Shown: positions 4,880-12,854 of the stretch, in pieces
How the letters are laid out: each line of letters opens with the position of its first letter
Position numbering within the stretch: the stretch's first letter is position 1
IMG/VR virus record: IMGVR_UViG_3300042541_000805
Location: 1-64,000 of that record
Source of the DNA: a virus
Length of the DNA stretch: 64,000 nucleotides
Strand: one strand, 5' to 3'
Translations under genes and position numbers: made by a program
The notes under the pieces: model-generated
Told to the model about the DNA's origin: nothing
Database searches by the model: none
Seen by the model: the letters and a program-made list of their open reading frames with translations, nothing else

Positions 4880-6884
4880 AATTATTAATATCTACCTTAT
4901 ACATCCTAAGCATAGGCTTCTCTACTTTCTCTACTTCCTTCTTTTTAACTACATCCTGCCACGCAAGTAATGCATATCCAAATGCCATGAATCCGTCATA
5001 CGCTGTACGATTGTTTGGATCAAACCTCCTGCATTGGTCAAGTAGCCTTAAACTATAGATATGCTCGGTAAACTCATCCATAAACATCTGAGCTATCTCA
5101 TTCATCCTATTAGCAGCAAACTTATTCTGACCTGATACGCCATACTTATTTTTACCTGACTGCGTTACTTTAGTATTCTTAAAATTAGATCTGGGAATAG
5201 CAGCATCTGGAGTTTCCTTCAAGTACCCTTCAAATCCCTGCTCTATAAACCAATCGACTACTGTAGATGGCGTTGTTTCCGTATTAACCTCACACGAATA
5301 AAACACACACGCTTTTAAGTAATCCTCATGTAGCTCATTTACCGTCTTAGGTCTATGCAAGTATACCACATCAACTATTGCGGTATTCTCTGGGTCGTTA
5401 GGATTATACTTATTAATAATTACAAGTGATCCGTCAGAGGCATCACGCTTATCCTTAAAGTCTGAAGAAGAAAATGGATCGGCTCCTGCAATATATTCAT
5501 GTTGCATCATTGGCTTAATCTTACGCATCTCTAATTTCTGTGCATTAGGATTCTTAGGCATACGAAGGATTTCAAATCTACCATTCTGCACCGGGACTGC
5601 TTTCACACTCTTACCATATTCCACCCAAACTAAATCATACATATTCATTAGCGGTGTAGCCTGCAACTTAATAAAGTTCTCTTGTGCCCTTATTCTTTCC
5701 TCATCAAATAGACATACGCCACTCATTGATGATAACGCCTCATCCTCAGTAAATGGAAACTGACGGATATGCTCATTGAGTCCTTGAATATCATTATTCT
5801 CAATGTATGACCTCCTGATCTCTTCAAGCTCTACCTTAGATTCCTCTACTAAAGAGAAACCAAACTCATCCATCTTGTATCCATCGTATGCAGGAGAAAA
5901 GTATCTGTATACGCCTGAGGCTGTACGACCATTATATAATTTATTAGGATTAGATTTCTCCCAAATAATTTTAAATGCATCCCCTGCTTTTTTATTACCT
6001 GACGATGTCTTATCATTATCTACCTCTCCGACAGTTGACGTAATATAAGTAATCCCTACACGCTTACCTAACTTAGTTAAACAAGTCTTTACAACCTCAA
6101 AGTATTTTGAGAAGTCTACATCTGCTGACCACTTAGCGGTTTCGTCAATAAACAAAAAACGCATACGCTGACCATCATAGGAGTTGACTGCTGTATTCTT
6201 CCACGACACAATTGTATTCAGCCCTGTCGTAGTTTTTTTAGTAGTAGTACCATCAGCTTTTTTTGAACGCTTAGGAGGCTCTGCAAAGATTAATTCTCTT
6301 ACGGGCTTGTCATTACCAGCAACGGTAGGTTTAAGGAAGTCAGGCAGGTTATAAACACCATTGACAACCATTTGTGAGAATATCATCCTAGCGTCATCTC
6401 CAGTCTTAGAAACAATACCAATTTTTTGGAACTTTTCTGAGATACCAATATAGGCAGCAATAGATGATGCAACAGAAGATGAACCACGTCTACGGAACTT
6501 CATGTACAGCATCCCTAAACATTTATCATCCTTCTCACAGATATCCCAAAAATAAAATAGTCTTCTATCGGCATCACGAAAGTCAGGGTATGTTCCATCT
6601 TCTAGCACCCACCATTGTAAAAAGAAATAGTGTTTCCCGGTTAGGTAGTACGGCTTACCATTAATCATTAGCCATAAACCATTATCAATCTTATCGAATT
6701 CTTTTTCTACGAATAGCTCCTGATCTGATACGGCAAGGTTATCCCAACCATCAGGTAAGGGTGTACGTTCCCACTTCTGCTGCTTTTTAGATAGCTCATT
6801 ATTCATAATATCTTTTAGAGCTGGTTGTACAGGCAAAATATATTCAAAGTCCCCATATATCTTTTCTCTATTGCGTTTTGCCAT
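4878..6884 (-). CDS. Large terminase subunit (668 aa)
   Basis: The ATPase-nuclease motor that packages DNA through the portal. The N-terminal ATPase has RRRGSSS (131-137) where the Walker A lies; this lacks the usual GK-T/S ending and is an Arg-rich variant. Walker B is FLFIDE (243-248). The nuclease half starts at YIAGADPFSSSDF (first catalytic Asp). Its last acidic motif is in NNRTAYDGFMAFGYALLAW near the C-terminus. The length fits tailed-phage enzymes with both domains. It overlaps the upstream winged-helix gene by 17 nt. It ends inside the bidirectional terminator. Confidence 0.9.
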   Translation of the reverse strand: MAKRNREKIYGDFEYILPVQPALKDIMNNELSKKQQKWERTPLPDGWDNLAVSDQELFVEKEFDKIDNGLWLMINGKPYYLTGKHYFFLQWWVLEDGTYPDFRDADRRLFYFWDICEKDDKCLGMLYMKFRRRGSSSVASSIAAYIGISEKFQKIGIVSKTGDDARMIFSQMVVNGVYNLPDFLKPTVAGNDKPVRELIFAEPPKRSKKADGTTTKKTTTGLNTIVSWKNTAVNSYDGQRMRFLFIDETAKWSADVDFSKYFEVVKTCLTKLGKRVGITYITSTVGEVDNDKTSSGNKKAGDAFKIIWEKSNPNKLYNGRTASGVYRYFSPAYDGYKMDEFGFSLVEESKVELEEIRRSYIENNDIQGLNEHIRQFPFTEDEALSSMSGVCLFDEERIRAQENFIKLQATPLMNMYDLVWVEYGKSVKAVPVQNGRFEILRMPKNPNAQKLEMRKIKPMMQHEYIAGADPFSSSDFKDKRDASDGSLVIINKYNPNDPENTAIVDVVYLHRPKTVNELHEDYLKACVFYSCEVNTETTPSTVVDWFIEQGFEGYLKETPDAAIPRSNFKNTKVTQSGKNKYGVSGQNKFAANRMNEIAQMFMDEFTEHIYSLRLLDQCRRFDPNNRTAYDGFMAFGYALLAWQDVVKKKEVEKVEKPMLRMYKVDINN

Positions 6885-7356
6885 TTTTTAATCTATTAAT
6901 TTTACTATACTTCTTTGCTGTATAAATAGCACCTTCTAGTCGTGTATATAAATTCTCTCCTTTATCTGTAAGGTAGAAATAAACTCTTTTCCTTTTATAG
7001 CTTACCTCTACAGCATCTATGTATCCGTACTCTCTCATTTGTGAAATAACTTCATAGAACTTATTCTTTCCTGAGTGAAACCTTGACATAAATTGTGCCG
7101 AAGTAAATTTACCTACTTCCTTTGCATAGGTAATAGTAGCTACATGGTATATATCTAGTTTACGATTAATTCTTCGTAGCTCGTGTATAGCAGATATGGT
7201 TGTTGTTATATCTACAATATTCTTCCCATTGTTTACGCTGTTAAGCTGTTTAATCTTAACCTCAGCAACAGCAAGTTTACGTTCTATCGATTTACGTATC
7301 TCGTATTCCTTCTTATACTTTTGTTCAAATCGGTTTAACTTTTTTTTAAAGTCCAT
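6868..7356 (-). CDS. Coiled-coil plus winged-helix protein, possible small terminase (162 aa)
   Basis: Residues 1-45 form a charged coiled coil; residues 60-145 look like a MarR-type winged helix (FTSAQFMSRFHSGKNKFYEVISQMREYGYI, then a beta hairpin KRKRVYFYLTDKGENLY). Its position directly before and overlapping the large terminase suggests the DNA-recognition subunit, but a transcription regulator would look the same. Upstream it abuts the 7356-7967 gene, sharing one base. Confidence 0.5.
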   Translation of the reverse strand: MDFKKKLNRFEQKYKKEYEIRKSIERKLAVAEVKIKQLNSVNNGKNIVDITTTISAIHELRRINRKLDIYHVATITYAKEVGKFTSAQFMSRFHSGKNKFYEVISQMREYGYIDAVEVSYKRKRVYFYLTDKGENLYTRLEGAIYTAKKYSKINRLKNGKTQ

Positions 7357-7967
7357 TACTTCTTTTTACCTTCTTTTTCTGCATTGCGTTGTGCTCTGCG
7401 TTCAGCGAAGTTTATCTTCTCCTCCAAAGGTTTAGATTTCTCCCCTTGTTTAACCAGATCCAAAATATCAAACTCCCCAAATTGTTTATCAAATTCTTCA
7501 CGTATAATTTTTAATTTGTTGTACATTTCAAATGCATTCTCAGCCGCCTTAGCGATACCTTCATATGCAACTTTTTCTTGAGCCTCATCTACTTCCATAG
7601 GTTTGGTTCTTGCTTTCTCTAACAGGTTACTAAATGCCTCATCAAGTGAAACGTAAATTTCAATGACAGGGTTATTAGTAACTGTAAAGAACAATGATAC
7701 AGCCCACCTCAGCTCTTCTAACTGATTACTCTGGATAGCACCTCCGACATCTTTAATGTCTAAAATTTGTAGTGCTTGTGATTTTCTTTCCTTTAGTAGT
7801 ATGCTAAAGATTGGGCTGTGAGAATCATACACTAAACAAGCGTATCGAAATAGCTTATCGGTAAATGGATCCTCAAGATTTTTATATATAGCGAGTTGCG
7901 GATATTGCTCTATTAATACACCCTTACATAAAGGGTCGTACCTCATTTTACTTGTGTCGACTGTCAT
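7356..7967 (-). CDS. Conserved phage protein of unknown function (203 aa)
   Basis: A soluble, mixed alpha/beta protein. The last 60 residues are a charged helix (KINFAERRAQRNAEKEGKKK at the end). The start is chosen at the second ATG of ATGTATATG because GGAGG lies six bases before it; the first ATG directly abuts that motif. A clear Shine-Dalgarno is uncommon in this window. It overlaps the upstream gene by 20 nt. No family recognised. Confidence 0.65.
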   Translation of the reverse strand: MTVDTSKMRYDPLCKGVLIEQYPQLAIYKNLEDPFTDKLFRYACLVYDSHSPIFSILLKERKSQALQILDIKDVGGAIQSNQLEELRWAVSLFFTVTNNPVIEIYVSLDEAFSNLLEKARTKPMEVDEAQEKVAYEGIAKAAENAFEMYNKLKIIREEFDKQFGEFDILDLVKQGEKSKPLEEKINFAERRAQRNAEKEGKKK

Positions 7968-8559
7968 ATACATCCTCCTTATTTAAGTAAACGAAATCAA
8001 TATCAAAGTTACTACCTCTCATTTTGTAATACTTCTTTCCATCAATGTAGATGTCATAGTCTGAGTTTGGTGAGTAGCGAAACCTATCGCCTACCTTTAC
8101 CTCTTTTACTTTAGGTGCTACAGCTACAGCATCGGCAATTAATTTAAGTTCATCAGGATTTGCTTTAAGCATTAGTCCACTTGCAGAAATATAATTAGAC
8201 TCATGCTCCATTACAGGCTCAGAGATAACATACTCATTAAAGGCATCCATTGATCCGTCATCATTCAGACGAAAGAATACCTGTCCTTGATGTATCATGC
8301 ATAGCTCTTTACCATCAGCGTGTACTCTGTTATTTTTATCAAGCATAAAGTGATGGCAATAAACTAAATCACCATCTTTAATGTTATACTCTTCAGCAAA
8401 TTTTGGGGGGCATGAATAGACTCTACCACGCATCACCATAAGCCTGCGGGTATTATCTCGATTGGTTTCAATATAGATATCTATATCACCTAGTTTTCTT
8501 TTTGAATTTTCATCAAAATCTACATCTATAAAAAGATGCTCATTCTTAGCCTTTAACAT
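7948..8559 (-). CDS. GroES-like fold protein, possible second co-chaperonin (203 aa)
   Basis: The C-terminal 45 residues (KVKEVKVGDRFRYSPNSDYDIYIDGKKYYKMR, then SNFDIDFVYL) match the end of GroES: 'VKVGD.V.F......V.IDGEEYLI.RESDILAI'. A similar pattern occurs earlier (IKDGDLVYCHHFMLDKNN..HADGKELCMIHQGQVFFRL), so two Cpn10-like halves may be fused. No clear mobile-loop GGIVL is seen. It is twice the length of normal GroES. It could act in folding of virion proteins; this is inferred from the pattern only. Confidence 0.45.
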   Translation of the reverse strand: MLKAKNEHLFIDVDFDENSKRKLGDIDIYIETNRDNTRRLMVMRGRVYSCPPKFAEEYNIKDGDLVYCHHFMLDKNNRVHADGKELCMIHQGQVFFRLNDDGSMDAFNEYVISEPVMEHESNYISASGLMLKANPDELKLIADAVAVAPKVKEVKVGDRFRYSPNSDYDIYIDGKKYYKMRGSNFDIDFVYLNKEDVYDSRHK

Positions 8560-8582
8560 ATATTTATAATTTACTTGTACTC

Positions 8583-8822
8583 TTAGAATTCAAACTCCAC
8601 CAATACCTTTTGGCGGATAAATGATTTCCATATTTTTGCTTCTCCATCCATACCTTTAGCATAGATATCGTATTTGTCAATATTAAACTTTGTTAAGTAT
8701 TCCATGTCTAATGATATCTCTACAATTGTAATTGAGCCATCCTTAGATTTAAACGATTGGTTCTTTTGGTAGGACATACCAAATTCATAATTCCCAATAG
8801 TGATCTTGCGTATCCTATTCAT
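8583..8822 (-). CDS. Hypothetical protein (79 aa)
   Basis: Mostly predicted beta strands with charged turns (ITIGNYEFGMSY, ITIVEISLDMEYL, VLVEFEF). Four-base overlap (ATGA) with the upstream gene 8819-9235. No recognised family. Confidence 0.6.
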   Translation of the reverse strand: MNRIRKITIGNYEFGMSYQKNQSFKSKDGSITIVEISLDMEYLTKFNIDKYDIYAKGMDGEAKIWKSFIRQKVLVEFEF

Positions 8823-9235
8823 ATTTTATTTTCTATAATTAATGTTAATACTCTTGCTGCATCCATAAACGCCCAAAACTCTGCCTCCATTCTTTGCTTA
8901 AATGCTAGGCTCATATTGGTAGCCTCAAAGTCATCTATGCTAAAAGTGAATAGTCCTTTCTCCTTACCATGGTTAATTGTAAAGATGCTAATCTTGATAC
9001 CATAAGAATCAAAGAACTCATACAGATCCCTTTGCATCCAGATATCTAAATCTTCCTCACCTTCAAACTCGTAATCAATTTCTAGGATACCACCTTCTTC
9101 TTCGGAGATAGATACTTCTACATTTATAGAACCTTCCGCATCGTAGGGTTCCTTTAAAAATTTTAGAAGTTCTTCATATGCAACAGGATATTTCTCTTGC
9201 ATAATCTTGAAGGTTAAATAGAATGTTTCTGACAT
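8819..9235 (-). CDS. Acidic hypothetical protein (138 aa)
   Basis: Rich in Glu/Asp (ISEEEGGILEIDYEFEGEEDLDIW). It has a central beta segment and a helical C-terminus (MSLAFKQRMEAEFWAFMDAARVLTLI). Reads into the next gene by a 4-nt overlap. Acidic DNA-mimic-like composition is noted but a function is not inferred. Confidence 0.6.
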   Translation of the reverse strand: MSETFYLTFKIMQEKYPVAYEELLKFLKEPYDAEGSINVEVSISEEEGGILEIDYEFEGEEDLDIWMQRDLYEFFDSYGIKISIFTINHGKEKGLFTFSIDDFEATNMSLAFKQRMEAEFWAFMDAARVLTLIIENKI

Positions 9236-9276
9236 AGCTTTACTTTAAGTCACAAATATAACAATAATTGTGACAG

Positions 9277-9561
9277 TTAACCTGTGTACTCTTCCCAATC
9301 AGTAGCAAGGATATCAATAGATTTAAACTCATATCCAATAATCTCGCTATCGTTTGTCTTTGCAACGAAGTAAGGTGCTTGAGTTATCTCAGATGTACCA
9401 CCGTTGAATAGTCCCACAGGGATACCATCAATCTTTGCGGTTGTTACTTTAGCATAGTCAGTAGTACCTAGCACTAACTCAACTCTAGTTTGAGCTGACC
9501 AGATTTTTCTACGCATCTGTTTGTTTAACTTCATTATTTCGATTGCTTCTAATACGTTCAT
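9277..9561 (-). CDS. DUF2829-family protein, Tad2-type anti-Thoeris candidate (94 aa)
   Basis: The N-terminus MNVLEAIEIMKLNKQMRRKIW fits the DUF2829 pattern 'F.eAl..lk.Gk.v.R..W', with W21 conserved. The C-terminus SIDILATDWEEY fits the closing 'tDllA.DW'. The length matches single-domain members. Thoeris anti-defence protein Tad2 is a member of this family and sequesters the Thoeris nucleotide signal; not all members are shown to do so. The middle (TDYAKVTTAKIDGIPVGLFNGG) is less typical. It lies with other small genes (4-nt overlap with the upstream gene) between the replication-initiator-like gene and the packaging genes. Confidence 0.65.
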   Translation of the reverse strand: MNVLEAIEIMKLNKQMRRKIWSAQTRVELVLGTTDYAKVTTAKIDGIPVGLFNGGTSEITQAPYFVAKTNDSEIIGYEFKSIDILATDWEEYTG

Positions 9562-9773
9562 ATACCGTTTATTTTTCTTGTTAGTTCTACTTTTAATACT
9601 TTAATCTTATCTGCTGCTGCCGGGAACTCTCTGTTCTTGCAGTTAAAAAATGTACGCTTCATGCGATTAAGCAAAAATACATCATTTTTATCATAGTTCT
9701 CAGGCACTACTACATCCTTTACTTTGTATGTTGCTTTACCTGATTCTATTGTCCAATCGGATAGGTAACTCAT
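9558..9773 (-). CDS. Hypothetical protein (71 aa)
   Basis: Small, basic, with NRMKRTFFNCKNREFP in the centre. Four-base overlaps on both sides tie it into the 10415-to-4878 operon. No recognised family. Confidence 0.55.
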   Translation of the reverse strand: MSYLSDWTIESGKATYKVKDVVVPENYDKNDVFLLNRMKRTFFNCKNREFPAAADKIKVLKVELTRKINGI

Positions 9774-9994
9774 TTCTTACGCATACTTAGCGTTTCAAAG
9801 TCAAAGATAAAGTCATTAGGGTCATGCTCTAGGTTTAACCTTTTCATAATCTTATAGTACACCTCTATGTTTGATCTACGTATCTCGCAGTCAGGTTCAT
9901 GATCCTTCGCCACTACTACTTTACCTTCCATTAGGTCTTGTATCGCCTTATCAATAATTTTAGTCGTCTTCCCTGTGTATCTGTTTTGTTTCAT
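9770..9994 (-). CDS. Small P-loop-like protein (74 aa)
   Basis: MKQNRYTGKTTKIIDKAIQD resembles a degenerate Walker A (G-K-T-T) opening, followed by a beta strand (KVVVAKDHEP), as in short 'GRTTR/GKTT' phage proteins. It lacks the rest of an ATPase. I start at the ATG at 9994 rather than the TTG two codons earlier. It overlaps the upstream gene by 35 nt. Confidence 0.5.
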   Translation of the reverse strand: MKQNRYTGKTTKIIDKAIQDLMEGKVVVAKDHEPDCEIRRSNIEVYYKIMKRLNLEHDPNDFIFDFETLSMRKK

Positions 9995-10415
9995 TGTCAA
10001 AATTTAAATTTGGTGTTATTGGTTTTTTCATATATGCTTTAATCATATTCTTTTTAGTCTGCTTATCACCATACCAAGCTATATCAGCAGGTATCTTTAG
10101 TTGATCCCCGTCTTTAATTATTACTCCTATTTTTAGTAATTCTTTTGTTAGCTTCCATACCTTCTGCCTATCAATCTTTAGCTTCTTGCGTATATCTTCC
10201 TTGTGTATATTTGATAGCTTTAACCTATCATCGTTATAGGTAAGGTACATTACAAGTTCATTGAAGTATTGAATAGCTTGTACAGAGTTGGTACTAAAAA
10301 GTTTCTTTAAACAAGTCTTAGAAATAATATAAAACTCATCATACTTTTCTCTAACAAATGGGATATATACATTATTCCCATCCATGTCTTCTAGCTTCCT
10401 AATTCCTCTTTTCAT
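9960..10415 (-). CDS. Winged-helix protein resembling plasmid/phage replication initiators (151 aa)
   Basis: Residues about 30-130 have the layout of RepL/RepA-type winged helices: a helical part (STNSVQAIQYFNELVMYL), a recognition region (IHKEDIRKKLKIDRQKVWKLTKELLKIGVIIKDG) and then LKIPADIAWYGDKQTKKNM. The ADIAWYG block is like the 'NP.IAW.G' segment of such initiators. Three inverted repeats lie 66 bp upstream of its start, as iterons or operators would. A regulator is the main alternative. The start is the ATG 19 nt after a TACATTTG box; the open frame upstream of it overlaps the promoter. Confidence 0.5.
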   Translation of the reverse strand: MKRGIRKLEDMDGNNVYIPFVREKYDEFYIISKTCLKKLFSTNSVQAIQYFNELVMYLTYNDDRLKLSNIHKEDIRKKLKIDRQKVWKLTKELLKIGVIIKDGDQLKIPADIAWYGDKQTKKNMIKAYMKKPITPNLNFDNETKQIHREDD

Positions 10416-10434
10416 ATCATTAATTAACGTATTA

Positions 10435-10442
10435 CAAATGTA
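10435..10442 (-). promoter_or_regulatory. -7 box for the 10415-4878 operon
   Basis: TACATTTG on the minus strand, 19 nt before the ATG at 10415. The repeat array 10481-10543 lies just upstream, where a regulator or initiator could act on it. Confidence 0.6.
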
Positions 10443-10480
10443 CAAATAAAAATGACAAAGATTAACATTGTTAATAAAAT

Positions 10481-10543
10481 GTAGTCCCACAAGACTACTG
10501 CGGTAGTCCCACAAGTACTACTTTGGTAGTCATACAAGACTAC
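10481..10543. repeat. Three tandem inverted-repeat sites (iteron or operator array)
   Basis: Three copies of GTAGTC-n6-GACTAC start at 10481, 10503 and 10526. Copy 1 is perfect with spacer CCACAA; copy 2 has one extra base in the right arm; copy 3 has spacer ATACAA. The 22-23 bp period is about two helical turns, so the sites face the same side of the DNA. Confidence 0.8.
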
Positions 10544-11395
10544 AAATAAGGGCTAACTACTTGATAATCATATACCCTCTATATCTTATCTATACCTTAA
10601 ATGTTATTAATTATTATTTGTAATAGATTATTTTAATGCGTAAGCATTAGAGTAAGCTATGTCTTATGCTTAAACCTATTATTATATATCCCCTTATTCA
10701 TAGTCATTCGGTTTTTAGGGGTGGTGCATGATTTGGTTTGGATAACCTGAGTGGGGTCATATCTCATCTGTAATGATAAAAGTATATGTAAGGTAGGTAA
10801 TCATACCAACTGATATGTTAAATGTCTTAGAGGGGCTTATTTTAGTTTGTAATTAGATATTAGGGATTATTAATTTCTTTTTAGAATTAAGTAGTAGGGA
10901 TTCCACCACCACCAGCCGGCCACCCTGATCCGGTCAGAAATCGTTTTTGAGCATCGGAGTGGGGTCAAATTCAGAAGAAAATGTAGCAGTTTTTATGTCA
11001 ATTCAACCCCCTTGTATAGCAAATATGACTATCCGAATAGTTGTTTTTGGTTTTGTAACTTGCTGACTATCAATGATTTTTAAATAAATTTCGTGGTGTT
11101 AATTATACTACCGATATTTGTGGTGTTGAGTAAGGGATAACACAAGACACAACACACGATGGATATCGCTAGTCCTCATATAATCCCAACAATCAATAGG
11201 TACTTGTTAATTACACCTTTAAGAATAACTAATTAACCGATTGAGTAAGTCCAACACATATGGCATCAACGCATTCAATAAAAACAGCGAAAGCTATCTA
11301 ATGATGTGATATCAGCAGATGTAGTAAGTAGTGGTAGAATAGGGATTGAAAAGTTACAACATTGATGAGTCTTCGATATTGTTTTAGTGAGTTGA
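10544..11395. other. Non-coding divergence region, candidate replication origin
   Basis: About 850 bp without a credible gene between the minus and plus gene blocks. It holds an AT-rich stretch with a TAATGC-GTAA-GCATTA hairpin near 10635, two direct copies of GAGTGGGGTCA (10749-10759 and 10957-10967), and a short GC-rich island with GCCGGC (about 10916). Together with the adjacent repeat array and initiator-like gene it is the best origin candidate. No clean DnaA-box cluster was seen. Confidence 0.45.
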
Positions 11396-11466
11396 AATAG
11401 GCTCACATTAATGATACAAATACAATAGGTATGGTACAAGCATTGGTTCGATTCCAATGCCTATTG
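11396..11466 (+). other. tRNA-like element with acceptor and T arm only
   Basis: AATAGGC (11396-11402) pairs perfectly with GCCTATT (11459-11465). The T arm is ATTGG-TTCGATT-CCAAT (11442-11458). Total length is 71 nt, right for a tRNA. Between them I cannot build a D arm or an anticodon stem with U33, and no CCA follows (G then CTA). It may be a decayed tRNA, a tRNA mimic in an mRNA leader, or an insertion scar. Confidence 0.5.
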
Positions 11467-11538
11467 CTAAAAATATTAGCAAAAGCTGGTAATCAAATAC
11501 AAATAAATATATCATTTAAACACTCAAAAACAAAGATT

Positions 11539-11724
11539 ATGAATCCAAACACAAAAGAAATGCTAGATACATTGGATATGATTCTAGAGATTAAAACACA
11601 AAGAGAAGCAGATTTAATGGCACTATTAATTGAAGTTCAATACAAAGGTAGAATGTTCTATACCCTACTAAATAGAGAGTTAAAAGACAAAATAGAATTT
11701 ATTAATAACCAAAATAATTTATAA
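11539..11724 (+). CDS. Small helical protein, first of the plus-strand block (61 aa)
   Basis: An all-helical pattern with charged heptads (KEMLDTLDMILEIKTQREADLM). The ATG is preceded by ACAAAGATT, a leader also found at 11742 and 27373. The open frame upstream runs through the tRNA-like element and is rejected. No family recognised. Confidence 0.6.
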   Translation: MNPNTKEMLDTLDMILEIKTQREADLMALLIEVQYKGRMFYTLLNRELKDKIEFINNQNNL

Positions 11725-11741
11725 ACTTAAAAACAAAGATT

Positions 11742-12017
11742 ATGTTCCACAAAGCAAACAAACACTACACACATTTTGCAGTAATTAAAGGCACAAATGT
11801 AATCGTTAATGGATGGGATTATAGAGGCTCTGAAGATGATGACCACAAGTATTATGAGAAGATGGATATTGAAGATTTAGGTTATTATTATAAAGATGTA
11901 AAAGTATTATCTGCAAAGCATTTGATACGAAATAATGTCAATCCATATGACTATCAAAATTGGATTTTTGAACAAGAAAATCAACAAGAATTATTAGACA
12001 AATACATAAAATTTTAA
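11742..12017 (+). CDS. Conserved hypothetical protein (91 aa)
   Basis: It begins with a beta-rich part (HFAVIKGTNVIVNGWDYRG), followed by an acidic segment with three adjacent Asp (EDDDHKYYEKMD). I recall 'FAVI..TNKIVNGWDY' proteins in other Bacteroidota phages, without a function. It has the same ACAAAGATT leader as its upstream neighbour. Confidence 0.65.
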   Translation: MFHKANKHYTHFAVIKGTNVIVNGWDYRGSEDDDHKYYEKMDIEDLGYYYKDVKVLSAKHLIRNNVNPYDYQNWIFEQENQQELLDKYIKF

Positions 12018-12038
12018 TCACTAAAACCACTAAAAAAA

Positions 12039-12146
12039 ATGAAAAGACAATTAACAGATTTTGAAGATGCATTGCTAGGCTTTGCAGTTATTATTATTGG
12101 ATTCGGAGGATTTTATATCTTCTTATTAACTTACTTAAGCAAATAA
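12039..12146 (+). CDS. Single-span membrane mini-protein (35 aa)
   Basis: Hydrophobic residues about 12-32 (LLGFAVIIIGFGGFYIFLLTYL) form one transmembrane helix after a charged N-terminus. It sits in a tight run of small genes. The function is unknown. Confidence 0.5.
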   Translation: MKRQLTDFEDALLGFAVIIIGFGGFYIFLLTYLSK

Positions 12147-12152
12147 AAAAAG

Positions 12153-12323
12153 ATGAAAAACGAGTTACCACAATTCATAAAAATATGTGTAATGATTTTA
12201 CAAGGTGAAAAATCAAAATACGAAATTCAATTAATAATGTTGAAAGCATTAGTTGATAAAGAAATAAGACAAACGGAAGCCGAATTTTTAATTCAATCAT
12301 TAGAAGACTATAAACAAAAATAA
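12153..12323 (+). CDS. Small helical protein (56 aa)
   Basis: Two helices (residues about 5-32 and 36-54) with EKSKYEIQLIMLKALVDKEI in the centre. Six bases after the previous stop and two before the next start. Unrecognised. Confidence 0.5.
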   Translation: MKNELPQFIKICVMILQGEKSKYEIQLIMLKALVDKEIRQTEAEFLIQSLEDYKQK

Positions 12324-12325
12324 CT

Positions 12326-12520
12326 ATGAAAGCTACAAGAGAAAAAATGATGGAAATTACATTGGATGACATAAAAGATTTATCAATTATTATAGTTGAT
12401 AAAATGATTGAAGATGGTATAATAAAAGATTGTGATAATACGGATAACCAAACCGAATTTGAAACGCAAGATATTATAAGAGAAATTTTATGTAATAAAT
12501 TAAATATTCAAAATGACTAA
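12326..12520 (+). CDS. Acidic helical mini-protein (64 aa)
   Basis: A KATREKMMEITLDDIKDLS helix, then IIIVDKMIEDGIIKDCDN and an acidic tail. Overlaps the next gene by 8 nt. Unrecognised. Confidence 0.5.
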   Translation: MKATREKMMEITLDDIKDLSIIIVDKMIEDGIIKDCDNTDNQTEFETQDIIREILCNKLNIQND

Positions 12521-12854
12521 AAATATAAAAATGACATACAATCCATTTGATTTTGATTCGTGTATTAGATACATTGATGATAACAATATCACATTCGATA
12601 ACGCTAGAGATATCTTACAAAAACAAGATTTAGATTTCTTCGATGAAGATGAAGAAGTAAGAAAAATTGCATTGAAAAATGCTAGAAAGATGCTTAATTT
12701 TTACCACGATAAATATTACGATGCAATAAAAGATTATTGCAGAATTGCAGACACATCAACGATAGATGAAATACTTGGTAATTACTTTGAGTACAAAGAT
12801 ATGTACGAACAAGCTATATACGAAAGGATGGTAGAAAAGAATGGAAGAAATTAA
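12513..12854 (+). CDS. Acidic hypothetical protein (113 aa)
   Basis: Asp/Glu-rich and helical (FDFDSCIRYIDDNNITFDNARDIL, FFDEDEEVRKIALKNARKML). A second ATG six codons in is an equal start candidate. Its end overlaps the next small gene by 14 nt. Confidence 0.55.
   Translation: MTKNIKMTYNPFDFDSCIRYIDDNNITFDNARDILQKQDLDFFDEDEEVRKIALKNARKMLNFYHDKYYDAIKDYCRIADTSTIDEILGNYFEYKDMYEQAIYERMVEKNGRN

Noticed and set aside
10544-11395. Cluster of DnaA boxes
   Set aside because: Only isolated, mismatched TTATCC-like sequences were seen, so the origin call rests on other evidence.
11396-11466. Functional tRNA gene
   Set aside because: The acceptor and T arm fit, but no D arm or anticodon stem with U33 can be drawn.
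11431-11538. N-terminal extension of the first plus-strand gene
   Set aside because: It would translate the tRNA-like element; the ATG at 11539 with the ACAAAGATT leader is better.
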